This document shows positions 8,355 through 17,544 of a stretch of 64,000 nucleotides of DNA, one piece after another. The notes beneath the pieces were generated by a model. It did not search any database and was not told the DNA's origin. It worked only from the letters and a program-made list of their open reading frames with translations. The position numbers were made by a program, and so were the translations under genes. This DNA comes from Paenibacillaceae bacterium (GTDB taxonomy: Bacteria; Bacillota; Bacilli; Paenibacillales; Paenibacillaceae), in assembly GCA_004134985.1 (NCBI GenBank), contig REGQ01000009.1:124001-188000 (forward strand), read 5' to 3'. The number at the start of each line of letters is the position of its first letter. Position 1 is the stretch's first letter.

Positions 8355-9710
8355 GTGGTCAAGAAAGTAATATTAACATTAGGTGCATTGTCGCTTTTGT
8401 TCCCGGCAATGGCTTCTGCGGAAGCTCCATCTACAGAAATGATCAGTATCGGAATTAACTCGTTATGGGTTATGGTGGCCGCAGTACTTGTTATCCTGAT
8501 GCAAGGCGGATTTATTCTGCTTGAAGCCGGTTCGACAAGAATGAAAAATGCTGGCCATGTCGCTGGCAAAACGATTTTCACTTTCGGTCTTGGTTCATTA
8601 ATTTATTGGGCAATCGGATATGGCTTTGCTTTTGGCGGGGACGGGAATTTATTCATCGGCATCGGTGATTTCTTCTATAGTGCTCCTACAGTTTTTGGTG
8701 AAGGAGATGGTGTGGCGACTTCAATCTTCTTCGTATTCCAGCTAGCGTTCGCCACGATCTCGCTGTCTATCGCTTGGGGTGGATTCGCTGAACGGGCTAA
8801 ACTGTCATCTTATCTGATCTTTACGATTGTTTTTGTCGGTATCATCTATCCGATTGTAGCTCACTGGATTTGGGGCGGCGGCTGGCTGGCTGACGGCGCA
8901 CAAGATTTTGCAGGCTCGACAGTCGTTCACTTGTCTGGCGCCATGGCAGCTTTGGCAGCGACGATTTTGTTGAAGCCACGGATTGGCAAATTCAATAAAG
9001 ATGGCTCCTCTAATCAAATTTTAGGTCATAACCAAGTATTCACGGCTTTGTCTGTACTCCTCCTTTGGGTAGGGTGGTTCGGCTTCAATGCGGGAAGTGC
9101 GCTTGAAGTAGGCGAAGGATTCTTCGGATATGTAGCTTTCAATACACAATTGGGCGCGGCTGCAGGTGCGGTAGCAGCTATGCTGATTTCATGGATGATC
9201 CTTGGAAAATCCGACATTACGACGATGCTTAACGGCGCATTGGCCGGATTGGTAGCAATAACAGCCTCCTGTGCTTTCGTCGATCCTTGGGCTGCTGTTG
9301 TCATCGGCTTGCTTGCTGGACTGCTCGTATTCTTCAGTCAGAAGTTTTTTGAGAAAATGAAAATCGACGATCCAATCTTCGCACTGTCAGTGCATGGCGC
9401 GGCAGGAGTCTGGGGTACGCTTGCCAACGGTTTGTTCGCAACACCTGAGCTTGTGGAAATTAACGGTGTGGGCAAAGCGGGCTTGTTCTACGGCGGTGGA
9501 ATTGACCAACTGTGGGTACAATTTTTAAGTGTTGTTGTATGTGGCGCATTTGTGTTCGTTGTTTCCTTTATCGTACTGGCAATTATTAAGAAAGTAATGG
9601 GCTTCCGTATTTCGGAGGAACAAGAGATTATCGGTCTGGATTTGAGCGAGCACGGCGCTTACGGCTATCCGGAACAAATGAAAAAAGCTCAACACAACCT
9701 TAATAGCTAA
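8355..9710 (+). CDS. amt: Ammonium transporter (Amt)
   Basis: The 451-residue protein starts with a cleavable-looking signal (VILTLGALSLLFPAMASA), as in many bacterial Amt proteins, followed by eleven membrane helices. Family motifs include MQGGFILLEAGSTRMKN, LSIAWGGFAERAKL, DFAGSTVVHLSGA and the pore His in SVHGAAGVWGT. It imports ammonium/ammonia in a trimer. GTG at 8355 fits the TTAGGGAG site better than GTG 8346. No glnK follows, unlike most amt operons; two uncommon partners follow instead. The GlnR box predicts induction under nitrogen limitation. Confidence 0.93.
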   Translation: MVKKVILTLGALSLLFPAMASAEAPSTEMISIGINSLWVMVAAVLVILMQGGFILLEAGSTRMKNAGHVAGKTIFTFGLGSLIYWAIGYGFAFGGDGNLFIGIGDFFYSAPTVFGEGDGVATSIFFVFQLAFATISLSIAWGGFAERAKLSSYLIFTIVFVGIIYPIVAHWIWGGGWLADGAQDFAGSTVVHLSGAMAALAATILLKPRIGKFNKDGSSNQILGHNQVFTALSVLLLWVGWFGFNAGSALEVGEGFFGYVAFNTQLGAAAGAVAAMLISWMILGKSDITTMLNGALAGLVAITASCAFVDPWAAVVIGLLAGLLVFFSQKFFEKMKIDDPIFALSVHGAAGVWGTLANGLFATPELVEINGVGKAGLFYGGGIDQLWVQFLSVVVCGAFVFVVSFIVLAIIKKVMGFRISEEQEIIGLDLSEHGAYGYPEQMKKAQHNLNS

Positions 9711-9743
9711 AGAAAGTATATGAAAAAAGGGAGTGAGCGCTGC

Positions 9744-10814
9744 ATGACTGATCCGGGATGGCAGCAGCACGATCAGTTGATCGCTTCTACAGAGCAGATC
9801 TCTGAGCTGCGCAAACTGCGGGACCGATTGCAGAATCAAATCGAAGCTTTGCTCCCTTCAATGGCTGTCGAACAATATTACACGCAATTAAACGGAATGC
9901 ATGATGCTTTGATCAAACAAGCCATTGTGCTCTCGGAAGCGGAGATGGGGCGGAGGGGGAAGGGTTCTCCCCCTGTGCCCTACGCTTATTTATTGTTCGG
10001 CAGTGGAGGAAGAGCGGAGCAAACATCCTCCAGCGATCAGGACAGCGGAATTATCTATGGCGACCTGCCTGAATTGGGTGATCAACGGGCTGTTGATGCG
10101 TACTTTCAAGAACTGTCCGACTTGATTGTACAAAGCCTGGTTGAGCTTGGATACCCGCCTTGCGACGGAAATGTCATCAGTTCGGACGATCGCTGGCGGC
10201 ATTCGCTCAGTGGATGGAAGGCGCAGCTTGACCAATATTTTGCCAATCCGGAATGGGAACTGGTTCGACACTTGTTGATTGTTGCTGATGGACGCAGAGT
10301 GTACGGCAGTGAAGAACTCGTCAGACAATTAATGGATCATTTCTACTCTGATATGCTTAGAAACCCGATCATTATGCGGAGAATGCTGGATAATACTGTT
10401 CGCCATAAAGTGCTGCTTGGCCTGTTTGGACAATTGCTGACAGAGCAGTATGGCGAGGAGGCGGGGAGCGTTGATATTAAGTATGGCGCCTATATTCCGA
10501 TGGTCAATGCGATCCGGATGATGGCCGTACAAAGCAGATGCCGTGCAACGTCTACCCTGGCACGAATTGCTGCTCTGGCGGAGGCGGGAGTGATTACTGA
10601 ATTGGAAGCCGCAATCTACACGTCGGTTTTTCGCTTTTTTCTTTCGCTCCGCTTGATGACGACAGAGCTAACGGCAGAAGGCCATTATGCCAATAGCGGC
10701 AAGTTGGCTACAAGTCGGCTGAGCAAACCTTTAATTGAGGAATTAAAAGCTGGGCTGCGGGTTGGAAAGAAGCTGCAGCGGCGGGTATACAAACAAACGA
10801 TAAGCAGGCTTTAG
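9744..10814 (+). CDS. DUF294 putative nucleotidyltransferase (GlnD-like fold)
   Basis: The 356-residue protein has a helical N-terminus (10-60), then the nucleotidyltransferase core FGSGGRAEQTSSSDQDSGIIY near 95-115 (GSGGR...DxD, the GlnD/Pol-beta pattern), followed by a helical DUF294 C-terminal domain. The CBS and cyclic-nucleotide domains often fused to this core are absent. It starts 33 bp after amt with GGGAG ten bases before ATG 9744, so it is in the same operon. GlnD uridylylates PII proteins; whether this relative modifies a nitrogen-signalling protein is inference. Confidence 0.82.
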   Translation: MTDPGWQQHDQLIASTEQISELRKLRDRLQNQIEALLPSMAVEQYYTQLNGMHDALIKQAIVLSEAEMGRRGKGSPPVPYAYLLFGSGGRAEQTSSSDQDSGIIYGDLPELGDQRAVDAYFQELSDLIVQSLVELGYPPCDGNVISSDDRWRHSLSGWKAQLDQYFANPEWELVRHLLIVADGRRVYGSEELVRQLMDHFYSDMLRNPIIMRRMLDNTVRHKVLLGLFGQLLTEQYGEEAGSVDIKYGAYIPMVNAIRMMAVQSRCRATSTLARIAALAEAGVITELEAAIYTSVFRFFLSLRLMTTELTAEGHYANSGKLATSRLSKPLIEELKAGLRVGKKLQRRVYKQTISRL

Positions 10815-10839
10815 GGAATGCAAGCGGAGGCGGGTGGCA

Positions 10840-11574
10840 ATGAAACAGCAGCGAGGCGTTGGGAGAATGTGGCATTTATACAAAATGGGCGGCTTGACGC
10901 CAGCAATCGCCTCCATGATGGGCGTACAAAACGCACAGCAAATGGCTTTTATTCGCGCTGCAAGCAAAGAACAGCGCAATTTGTCACAGCTTGATCAGCC
11001 GCTGCGTGAATTGGAAGTCGTTGTTTTTGACCTTGAGACAACGGGATTCTATCCTTATAATGGCGATGAGATTATTTCAATTGGGGGAGTGCTGCTGCGC
11101 GGCGAACACCTGGAAAAGAGTGAGACGTTCTATAGTCTCATTAACCCGCGCAGGAAAGTCCCCGCACATATTACCGCGTTAACAGGCATCACGAATGAAA
11201 TGGTTGCGGATGCGCCTGACCTGATGACGGCGCTGCATAATTTCATGGAATTTGTGGGCAAGCGGGTGCTGATTGCACATGGCAGCGGACATGATAAGCA
11301 GTTTCTTAATGCGGCGTTGTGGCGAACTTCTAAAGTCAATCTCACCCACCGGGTGCTGGATACGATGATGGTTGCCAAGTGGCTTGAGCCGAAGCGGGAC
11401 AACTACGGACTCGATGAGCTGCTGGAAGGCGCGGGAATAAGCATCACTCACCGCCATCATGCGCTGCATGACGCTTTAATGACGGCAGAATTATGGCAGC
11501 AATACTTAAAACGTATTTTTCTCAAAAATATTACGACGCTCGCTGACTTATATGCCTATTTAAGCAAACATTAA
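10840..11574 (+). CDS. DnaQ-like 3'-5' exonuclease (DEDDh)
   Basis: The 244-residue protein has all exonuclease motifs: FDLETTGFYP (Exo I), HGSGHDKQFLN (Exo II) and HHALHDALMTAELW (Exo III, His type). These residues bind two metal ions to remove nucleotides from 3' ends, as in the epsilon subunit of DNA polymerase III. A 60-residue N-terminal extension has no recognised domain. ATG 10840 has GGAGG at good spacing; GTG 10834 is too close. It is the last gene of the amt operon, ending in a strong terminator. Pairing with DUF294 proteins is common in bacteria; the joint role is not established. Confidence 0.88.
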   Translation: MKQQRGVGRMWHLYKMGGLTPAIASMMGVQNAQQMAFIRAASKEQRNLSQLDQPLRELEVVVFDLETTGFYPYNGDEIISIGGVLLRGEHLEKSETFYSLINPRRKVPAHITALTGITNEMVADAPDLMTALHNFMEFVGKRVLIAHGSGHDKQFLNAALWRTSKVNLTHRVLDTMMVAKWLEPKRDNYGLDELLEGAGISITHRHHALHDALMTAELWQQYLKRIFLKNITTLADLYAYLSKH

Positions 11575-11586
11575 AAACCTACAACA

Positions 11587-11629
11587 GAAAGCCACCCCTG
11601 CTTGTCATCGCCAGGCAGGGGTGGCTTTC
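11587..11629. terminator. Bidirectional terminator after the exonuclease gene
   Basis: A perfect 15-bp stem (GAAAGCCACCCCTGC and complement) between two convergent genes. Confidence 0.9.
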
Positions 11630-12880
11630 TTATGCGGTATCGCCGGCGTGACGCGGCGGTTTGACGAAGATTAGCACGATCAAGAAAGAGATGAGGGAAA
11701 GAGCGGCCACGGCACCGAACAGCAGTGGAATCGAGGAGGATGCCAGCCAGCCGAAGATCGGCGGACCGAAGGCGACACCCAGAAAGCGCAAGCTGCTGTA
11801 AAGCGACGTAATCATCCCGCGGTGTGCGCGATCGACTGAACCGGTAATTAGTGTATTGATACAGGGGAGCAGCAATCCGGTGCCGATGCTGGAGATGGTC
11901 AGCAGCGTGATCAGGACATAAATCGGGCGGTGAAGCACAATGGCTCCGGCCAGCGCGGCTGTGGAAGCGAGCAAACCGGTATTCATCAGAATACGCATAA
12001 GCAGCCCATTATTTTTAATTACCCTACCCGTTATATAGGCGGTTATCACAAGGCCAAGCAGCGGGATGGCAAGTACGCCCCCTTTGGCAACGCCATCGAT
12101 GCTATAGGGCTTTTTCTCCAGCAGGTCAGACAAAAAGAACAATACGCCGAATAAATTGAACAAAGCGAGCGAACCTGCCCCAAACGCAGGAATCAGCCAT
12201 TTGCCTTGTTGCTGGAATACTTGTTTGACTTGGCCAATATACTTGGCAAGCGGGATTGGCGGCTGCTCATTCTTAGGTTCCTTAATCATGAACCACATCG
12301 CTGCAAATGAAAGCGCGCAGAACAATGGAAAGGCAAAAAATGCGGCGTACCACACAATAAGGGCGAGCAATGAGCCGATAATCGGGCTGATTACTTTGCC
12401 AGTACCGTTGGAAGCCTCGATGAGTCCGAGCGCTTCGCTTTCTTCTCCGTCCTTGTACAAGTCCCCGACCAGTGCCATCGCAATGGGAGCTGTACCAGCC
12501 GCTCCAAGACCTTGCAATGCTCTGGCAGCAATAATAACGCCGTAGGACCCCCAGATGGCTCCGAGGCCGGCAAGCACCCCTGCGGCGCCATAAACCGCCA
12601 GTGACGGCAAGATAACGGCTTTGCGTGAATAGCGGTCGGAAAGATAACCGGCAATGGGTATGAAAAGTCCGGCTGTGACCGAAAATAGAGTAATTATCAG
12701 GCTGGCTTGGAGATGGCTGATTTTCAGTATCTTTTCCATGTCGGGAAGGATGGGAACAAGCATGGAATTGCCAAGCACGAGCACAAGCGGTACTGTGGCG
12801 AGCGCTGTATAGGCGGACCATTTGCTGGCGCCGCTTTGCTTTTGGTTTGATGACGAAGCTTGCTTGGTTGATTTAGGCAC
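11630..12880 (-). CDS. Major facilitator superfamily efflux transporter
   Basis: The ~416-residue protein has twelve predicted membrane segments and the drug:H+ antiporter loop GYLSDRYSRKAV between helices 2 and 3, plus ARALQGLGAAGTAPIAMAL in helix 5 (motif C-like). This places it among DHA1 exporters. Substrate unknown. GTG at 12880 is chosen because AAGGAG lies nine bases before it; GTG 12898 is in frame but has no site. Divergent from the TlpA-like gene. Confidence 0.88.
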   Translation of the reverse strand: MPKSTKQASSSNQKQSGASKWSAYTALATVPLVLVLGNSMLVPILPDMEKILKISHLQASLIITLFSVTAGLFIPIAGYLSDRYSRKAVILPSLAVYGAAGVLAGLGAIWGSYGVIIAARALQGLGAAGTAPIAMALVGDLYKDGEESEALGLIEASNGTGKVISPIIGSLLALIVWYAAFFAFPLFCALSFAAMWFMIKEPKNEQPPIPLAKYIGQVKQVFQQQGKWLIPAFGAGSLALFNLFGVLFFLSDLLEKKPYSIDGVAKGGVLAIPLLGLVITAYITGRVIKNNGLLMRILMNTGLLASTAALAGAIVLHRPIYVLITLLTISSIGTGLLLPCINTLITGSVDRAHRGMITSLYSSLRFLGVAFGPPIFGWLASSSIPLLFGAVAALSLISFLIVLIFVKPPRHAGDTA

Positions 12881-12994
12881 GGGAAGAGGCTCCTTCACAG
12901 TTCACAAGTTTGTAAGGGTTAATGTGCCCGCTTGGTTGAGCTTCAATTCCTGTCCATGTTATGATGAGGTAGAGCGGAAAGAGGTTGATATTTA

Positions 12995-13528
12995 ATGAAG
13001 CGAACCGTCACAATTATAATTATTACGGCTGTGCTTGTCCTGCTGGCTGTTTATCAAAATAATGAAAAGCAGGAGGCTGCAGCAATGCAGGCGGCAGAGA
13101 CGAAGCCTGCGATTGGTTTTGCTGCGCCAGCATTTGAACTGACAGCGATAGACGAACAAACTTATCGTGTTGGCGGTGAGCGGGATAAGCCGCTGCTGCT
13201 TAACTTCTGGGCTTCCTGGTGCGGACCATGCGAGCTTGAAGCGCCTGATTTGCAGGAATTGTACGAAACGTTCGGAGACAGGATCGACTTGTACGGGGTG
13301 AACGCAACGTCTTATGACAGAGAGCGTATGGCAAGGGAATTTGTCGATTCATTCGGTCTTACTTTTCCGATCCCCATGGATCGGGAAGGCGTTGTCGCGA
13401 ACCAGTACAGAGTAATCTCCTTTCCAACGACGCTGTTGATTGACCGGGAGGGTATTATTAGGGAACGGATTCCGGGTGTCATCACCAAGCAGGAATGGGA
13501 GCGTAAAATCCGCAAATGGATCGAATAG
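12995..13528 (+). CDS. TlpA/ResA-like membrane-anchored thioredoxin
   Basis: The 177-residue protein has one N-terminal membrane anchor (residues 5-20) and a thioredoxin fold facing outside the membrane. The redox site is WCGPC (C76, C79), with the cis-proline loop at ISFPTTLLID. ResA/TlpA-type proteins reduce disulfides for cytochrome c maturation or sporulation; no ccs/res genes are adjacent, so the client is unknown. A terminator follows immediately. Confidence 0.9.
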   Translation: MKRTVTIIIITAVLVLLAVYQNNEKQEAAAMQAAETKPAIGFAAPAFELTAIDEQTYRVGGERDKPLLLNFWASWCGPCELEAPDLQELYETFGDRIDLYGVNATSYDRERMAREFVDSFGLTFPIPMDREGVVANQYRVISFPTTLLIDREGIIRERIPGVITKQEWERKIRKWIE

Positions 13529-13540
13529 CAACAGACAAGA

Positions 13541-13574
13541 AAAAAACTGTTTTCCAAGTGGAAAACAGTTTTTT
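13541..13574 (+). terminator. Terminator after the TlpA-like gene
   Basis: AAAAAACTGTTTTCC pairs with its complement across a short loop, followed by a T-run. Confidence 0.9.
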
Positions 13575-13657
13575 TTGCTGCAGAGCGCCAGAAGTGGCTG
13601 ACTGCCAACACGTATCGCCCCGTCGCCTGCTGGGAGCTGCGTGCGGTGCAGAAATTG

Positions 13658-15277
13658 TTAATGATTAACAAGCCCTAACCGCTCCCGCATCAAGTTTGGT
13701 GTACTGGCGTCCTCTTGCTTGACGGAATTAAGCAGTGCGTAGCGAATACTGTCTACCAGCGCTTCCCAACTGGCTTCGATAATGTTGCTCGATACACCTA
13801 CCGTGCTCCAGGTATTTTTGAAGTCCGTCGATTCAATCAACACCCGCACCTTGGCTGACGTGGCATCATTTTCGTCAATGACCCGAACTTTGTAATCCGA
13901 GAGATGAATGTCCATAATGCTTGGATAGTAATGCATCAGCGCCTTGCGCAGCGCATTGTCCAGCGCATTCACAGGCCCGTTGCCCTCGGCAGCCGTATAG
14001 ACGGTCTGTCCATCCACTTTAATTTTGACAATGGCTTCCGATACCATAGCCCCTGCTGTTTTCTCCACCAGCATCTTGAACGATTCCAGCGTAAAAATTT
14101 CTTTGGTCTGTCCGAAAGCTTCCCTCAGCAGCAGTTCAAGGGAGGCATCTGCCCCTTCAAACTGGTAGCCGTGATGTTCCAGGTCTTTGATTTTATCAAT
14201 AATCTCTTTTGTTTTTTCATTATTGGCATGTACATCAAGCCCAAGTTCTTTGGCTTTGGAAATAATATTGCTTTGACCAGCAAGCTCGGACACAAGCACA
14301 CGCTGTTTGTTGCCGACTAGCTCTGGTGCAATATGCTCATAGGTTTTCGAATCCTTCATAATTGCCGAGACGTGAATGCCGCCTTTATGTGCGAAAGCGG
14401 CATTGCCGACATAAGGCTGGTTGACTGGCATGACGACGTTGGCAATTTCGCTGATGTAGCGAGCTGTCTTGGTCAATTGCGCAATCTGGTTGTCGCTGAT
14501 GCAGCGGTAGTTCATCTTGATCTGGAGGTTAGGAATAATCGAACACAAATTGGCATTGCCGCAGCGTTCCCCATATCCATTAATGGTCCCCTGAATCTGG
14601 CGTGCGCCAGCTCCGACGGCAGCCAGTGTATTGGCGACAGCAAGCTCGCAGTCATTGTGGGTGTGAATGCCGATCGGAGCAGTCAGTTCATTGTTCACAC
14701 GGGACACGATCTCATGAATTTCGTTAGGCAGCGTGCCTCCGTTCGTATCGCACAGCACGATCCAGTCTGCGCCCGCATCCTGTGCACTGCGCAAGGCCGC
14801 CAAAGCATAATCGGGATTATGCTTGTAACCATCAAAGAAATGCTCGGCATCGTAAATGGCTTCCATGCCGTTTTGCTTCAAAAAGGCGAATGAATCGTAG
14901 ATCATTGCCAAATTTTCTTCAAGTGTCGTTTGCAGCGCGGTATGCACGTGAAAATCCCATGATTTCCCTACAAGCGTCGCGGCTGGCACGCCTGATTCTA
15001 CAATTCGCAACAGACTGACATCCTGGCTGGCCACGCTGTTTTTGCGCCGCGTGCTGCCGAAGGCCGTCACTTTGGCCGACAGGTTCAAGTTTTTTGCTCT
15101 TGTAAAAAATTCAATGTCTTTGCTGTTGCTCCCCGGATTGCCGCCTTCAATATAATGAACGCCAAGAGCATCAAGCTTCAGGGCGATTTTGATTTTATCA
15201 TCCGCCGATAAGCTGATACCTTCACCTTGCGTACCGTCCCGCAATGTCGTATCAAATATCGAAATTACATTAGTCAT
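13658..15277 (-). CDS. cimA: (R)-citramalate synthase
   Basis: The 539-residue DRE-TIM metallolyase starts with ISIFDTTLRDGTQGEGISL (substrate/metal-binding DTTLRDG) and has FGSTRRKNS, typical of CimA rather than LeuA. HTHNDCELAVANTLAAVGAG carries the metal-binding HxH. A C-terminal LeuA-type regulatory domain spans about 395-530, where isoleucine feedback acts in relatives. It condenses pyruvate with acetyl-CoA to citramalate, opening a threonine-independent route to 2-oxobutyrate and isoleucine. It stands alone here without leuBCD. The start has GGAGGAACC upstream. Confidence 0.93.
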   Translation of the reverse strand: MTNVISIFDTTLRDGTQGEGISLSADDKIKIALKLDALGVHYIEGGNPGSNSKDIEFFTRAKNLNLSAKVTAFGSTRRKNSVASQDVSLLRIVESGVPAATLVGKSWDFHVHTALQTTLEENLAMIYDSFAFLKQNGMEAIYDAEHFFDGYKHNPDYALAALRSAQDAGADWIVLCDTNGGTLPNEIHEIVSRVNNELTAPIGIHTHNDCELAVANTLAAVGAGARQIQGTINGYGERCGNANLCSIIPNLQIKMNYRCISDNQIAQLTKTARYISEIANVVMPVNQPYVGNAAFAHKGGIHVSAIMKDSKTYEHIAPELVGNKQRVLVSELAGQSNIISKAKELGLDVHANNEKTKEIIDKIKDLEHHGYQFEGADASLELLLREAFGQTKEIFTLESFKMLVEKTAGAMVSEAIVKIKVDGQTVYTAAEGNGPVNALDNALRKALMHYYPSIMDIHLSDYKVRVIDENDATSAKVRVLIESTDFKNTWSTVGVSSNIIEASWEALVDSIRYALLNSVKQEDASTPNLMRERLGLVNH

Positions 15278-15809
15278 CAGAGGTTCCTCCTTCTAATTCA
15301 CACCATTAGCAAAACATAATTACATTATTATATCACTTGTTCGGGGGAAAGTAGAGGGTTGCCCCTGCTTTTTTTGAAATGACAAGGATTTACATCGTTC
15401 GCGTACTATGCTGCCTGGTCAATTATTTTTCCTGTGGAAATGCCGGTTGTACTGGCAAGAACAGGCAGGGGGTGGTGGCTTGAGTTTTGTTGTATACCCT
15501 GTCTCGGCTAAGCACGGTCAGCAAGGAAAAGCCTCCAAGCAATCGCTGAGGGCAAGGAGAAGGAAAGAGCTGACACAATCATGTAACCTGAATCAGGGTA
15601 TACTAAGAACATGAGCATGCAGCTCTACACGATGAAGTCGTTAGCGGACATCTTGTCTATACACTTTATGCCAGCACCTGTGCCTACTACTACTACTATT
15701 ATTATAGAAGAAGTTTCCTTCAAAACGTCCGCTACATTGCCTGATTGCCGCTAAAGAGGTATTCTGTAGAGAAGAGCAAGTTCATATTCTGTACGGAGGG
15801 GGTGGAGCA
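15278..15809. other. Intergenic region between cimA and dinB
   Basis: About 530 bases between divergent genes. The minus strand carries TATAAT near 15327-15332 that may serve cimA. A triplet run (CTACTACTACTACTATTATTAT is at 15684-15705; core unit CTA/TTA) is present. No LexA-type box (CGAAC-N4-GTTCG) was found near dinB and no convincing small gene was seen. Confidence 0.4.
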
Positions 15810-17096
15810 GTGAAACCGATTCATGAGCATTATCCGGCTAGCGGCCGCGTTGTTCTTCACTTGGATATGAACGCATTCTATTGCTCGGTGCATGAAGCGG
15901 AAGATCCCGAAACGTATCGCGGATTGCCTACGGCAGTTGCTGGCAGTGTGGAGCTTCGCAAAGGGATCATCGTCACTTGTTCCTACCCTGCCCGGAGCCG
16001 TGGCGTACGAACGGGGATGACGGTGCGCGAAGGATTGCGGCTGTGTCCTGATCTAAAGCTCATTACCCCCGATTTTCATTTATACCGTAAATATTCCAGA
16101 GGGTTTATGGAGATTGCGCGGCAATATACCCCGCTGGTTGAAGCGGTATCGATTGATGAATGCTATCTGGACATAACCGGATCGAAATTTTTCGGCACGC
16201 CGCTTGATATCGCCAGTGCCATTCAGAGCCGAATTGCTTCGGAATGGTCTTTGCCTTGCTCGATCGGCGTAGCGCCGAATAAGCTGCTTGCCAAGATGGC
16301 TTCGGACATGAAGAAGCCGAACGGGCTGACCGTGCTCAGAATACGAGATGTTCCACGGGTGCTGTGGGAGCGGCCGTGCAATGACCTGTTCGGCATCGGA
16401 CGCAAAACGGCTGAGAAGCTGCGGCGTCTCAATCTGCACACGATCGGCCAGTTGGCGGCTGCCGATGAAGCGATGCTGACCAGACAATTCGGCGTTAACG
16501 GAATGTGGCTGAAACAAGCTGCCCATGGCATCGATGATTCTCCGGTCAATCCGGTGCGGGAGCGCAACAAGTCGATCGGTCATACGACGACATTGCCGCA
16601 GGATGTGAAGCGCGCAGAGGAGATCCGACGTGTCATGCTTAATCTAGCGGATCAGACTTGCAGACGTCTGCGCAGACAGAAGCTTGTTGCTTCGACCGTC
16701 CAAATTACGATTCGGACACCGGACATGAAGACCATTACACGCTCGCATACGTTGTCAAGTCCGACCGACCTGATGGAACGGGTCCATCAGGAGGCTTGCC
16801 GCTTGTTCGACCAGCATTGGGCAGATGGCCGCCCTGTACGGCTGCTCGGCATTACGCTGCAAAACCTTAAACCAAATGAGGAAGCGGCCATTCAGCTGGA
16901 TCTGTTCAGCTATCAGGAGCAGCCGCGGAAGTCGGCGCTGACCAAAGCGATGGATGCACTTCGCGACCGGTTTGGCGAAGACGCGGTGCTGACCGCAGGA
17001 ATGCTTGGGGACGATCCATCAACCTTGATTCGCAACCGAAAAATTCGCGGTACATCCTTGCAATTGGATGAAGACTTGTTATATATTGATGAGTGA
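15810..17096 (+). CDS. dinB: DNA polymerase IV, Y-family translesion polymerase
   Basis: The 428-residue protein has the palm motifs LHLDMNAFYCSVH (first catalytic Asp) and VEAVSIDECYLDIT (SIDE acidic pair), a fingers region with YPARSRGVRTGM, and a helix-hairpin-helix thumb (DLFGIGRKTAEKL). The little-finger domain reaches to ~350 and QLDLF near 370 matches the beta-clamp binding motif. It copies damaged templates with low fidelity. GTG 15810 sits behind GGAGGGGGTGG. Induction is not evident from sequence. Confidence 0.92.
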   Translation: MKPIHEHYPASGRVVLHLDMNAFYCSVHEAEDPETYRGLPTAVAGSVELRKGIIVTCSYPARSRGVRTGMTVREGLRLCPDLKLITPDFHLYRKYSRGFMEIARQYTPLVEAVSIDECYLDITGSKFFGTPLDIASAIQSRIASEWSLPCSIGVAPNKLLAKMASDMKKPNGLTVLRIRDVPRVLWERPCNDLFGIGRKTAEKLRRLNLHTIGQLAAADEAMLTRQFGVNGMWLKQAAHGIDDSPVNPVRERNKSIGHTTTLPQDVKRAEEIRRVMLNLADQTCRRLRRQKLVASTVQITIRTPDMKTITRSHTLSSPTDLMERVHQEACRLFDQHWADGRPVRLLGITLQNLKPNEEAAIQLDLFSYQEQPRKSALTKAMDALRDRFGEDAVLTAGMLGDDPSTLIRNRKIRGTSLQLDEDLLYIDE

Positions 17097-17103
17097 AGGT
17101 TAA

Positions 17104-17379
<276 letters not shown>

Positions 17380-17446
17380 TCTCTTTGCTATACTATTGTA
17401 TAGTTCAGCTTACAGCACTTACAGATTTTAATTCATTGCTACTCAG

Positions 17447-17480
17447 CAGCCTGGCGAAGCGTTCGCAGGCTGTTTTTTTT
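17447..17480 (+). terminator. Terminator after the ferredoxin gene
   Basis: CAGCCT pairs with AGGCTG around an inner GCGAA/TTCGC stem, followed by eight T. Confidence 0.88.
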
Positions 17481-17544
17481 GTTTTGCTAATGGAGAGACG
17501 CTTCCTGCCGATATAATCAATAGGATCAATTAAGGGGGAAACGG

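Noticed and set aside
15597-15752. 46-codon frame between cimA and dinB
   Set aside because: It runs through a triplet repeat, has no clear ribosome-binding site and no recognisable features.
15710-15809. LexA box before dinB
   Set aside because: No CGAAC-N4-GTTCG-type palindrome was found; only partial GTTC words.
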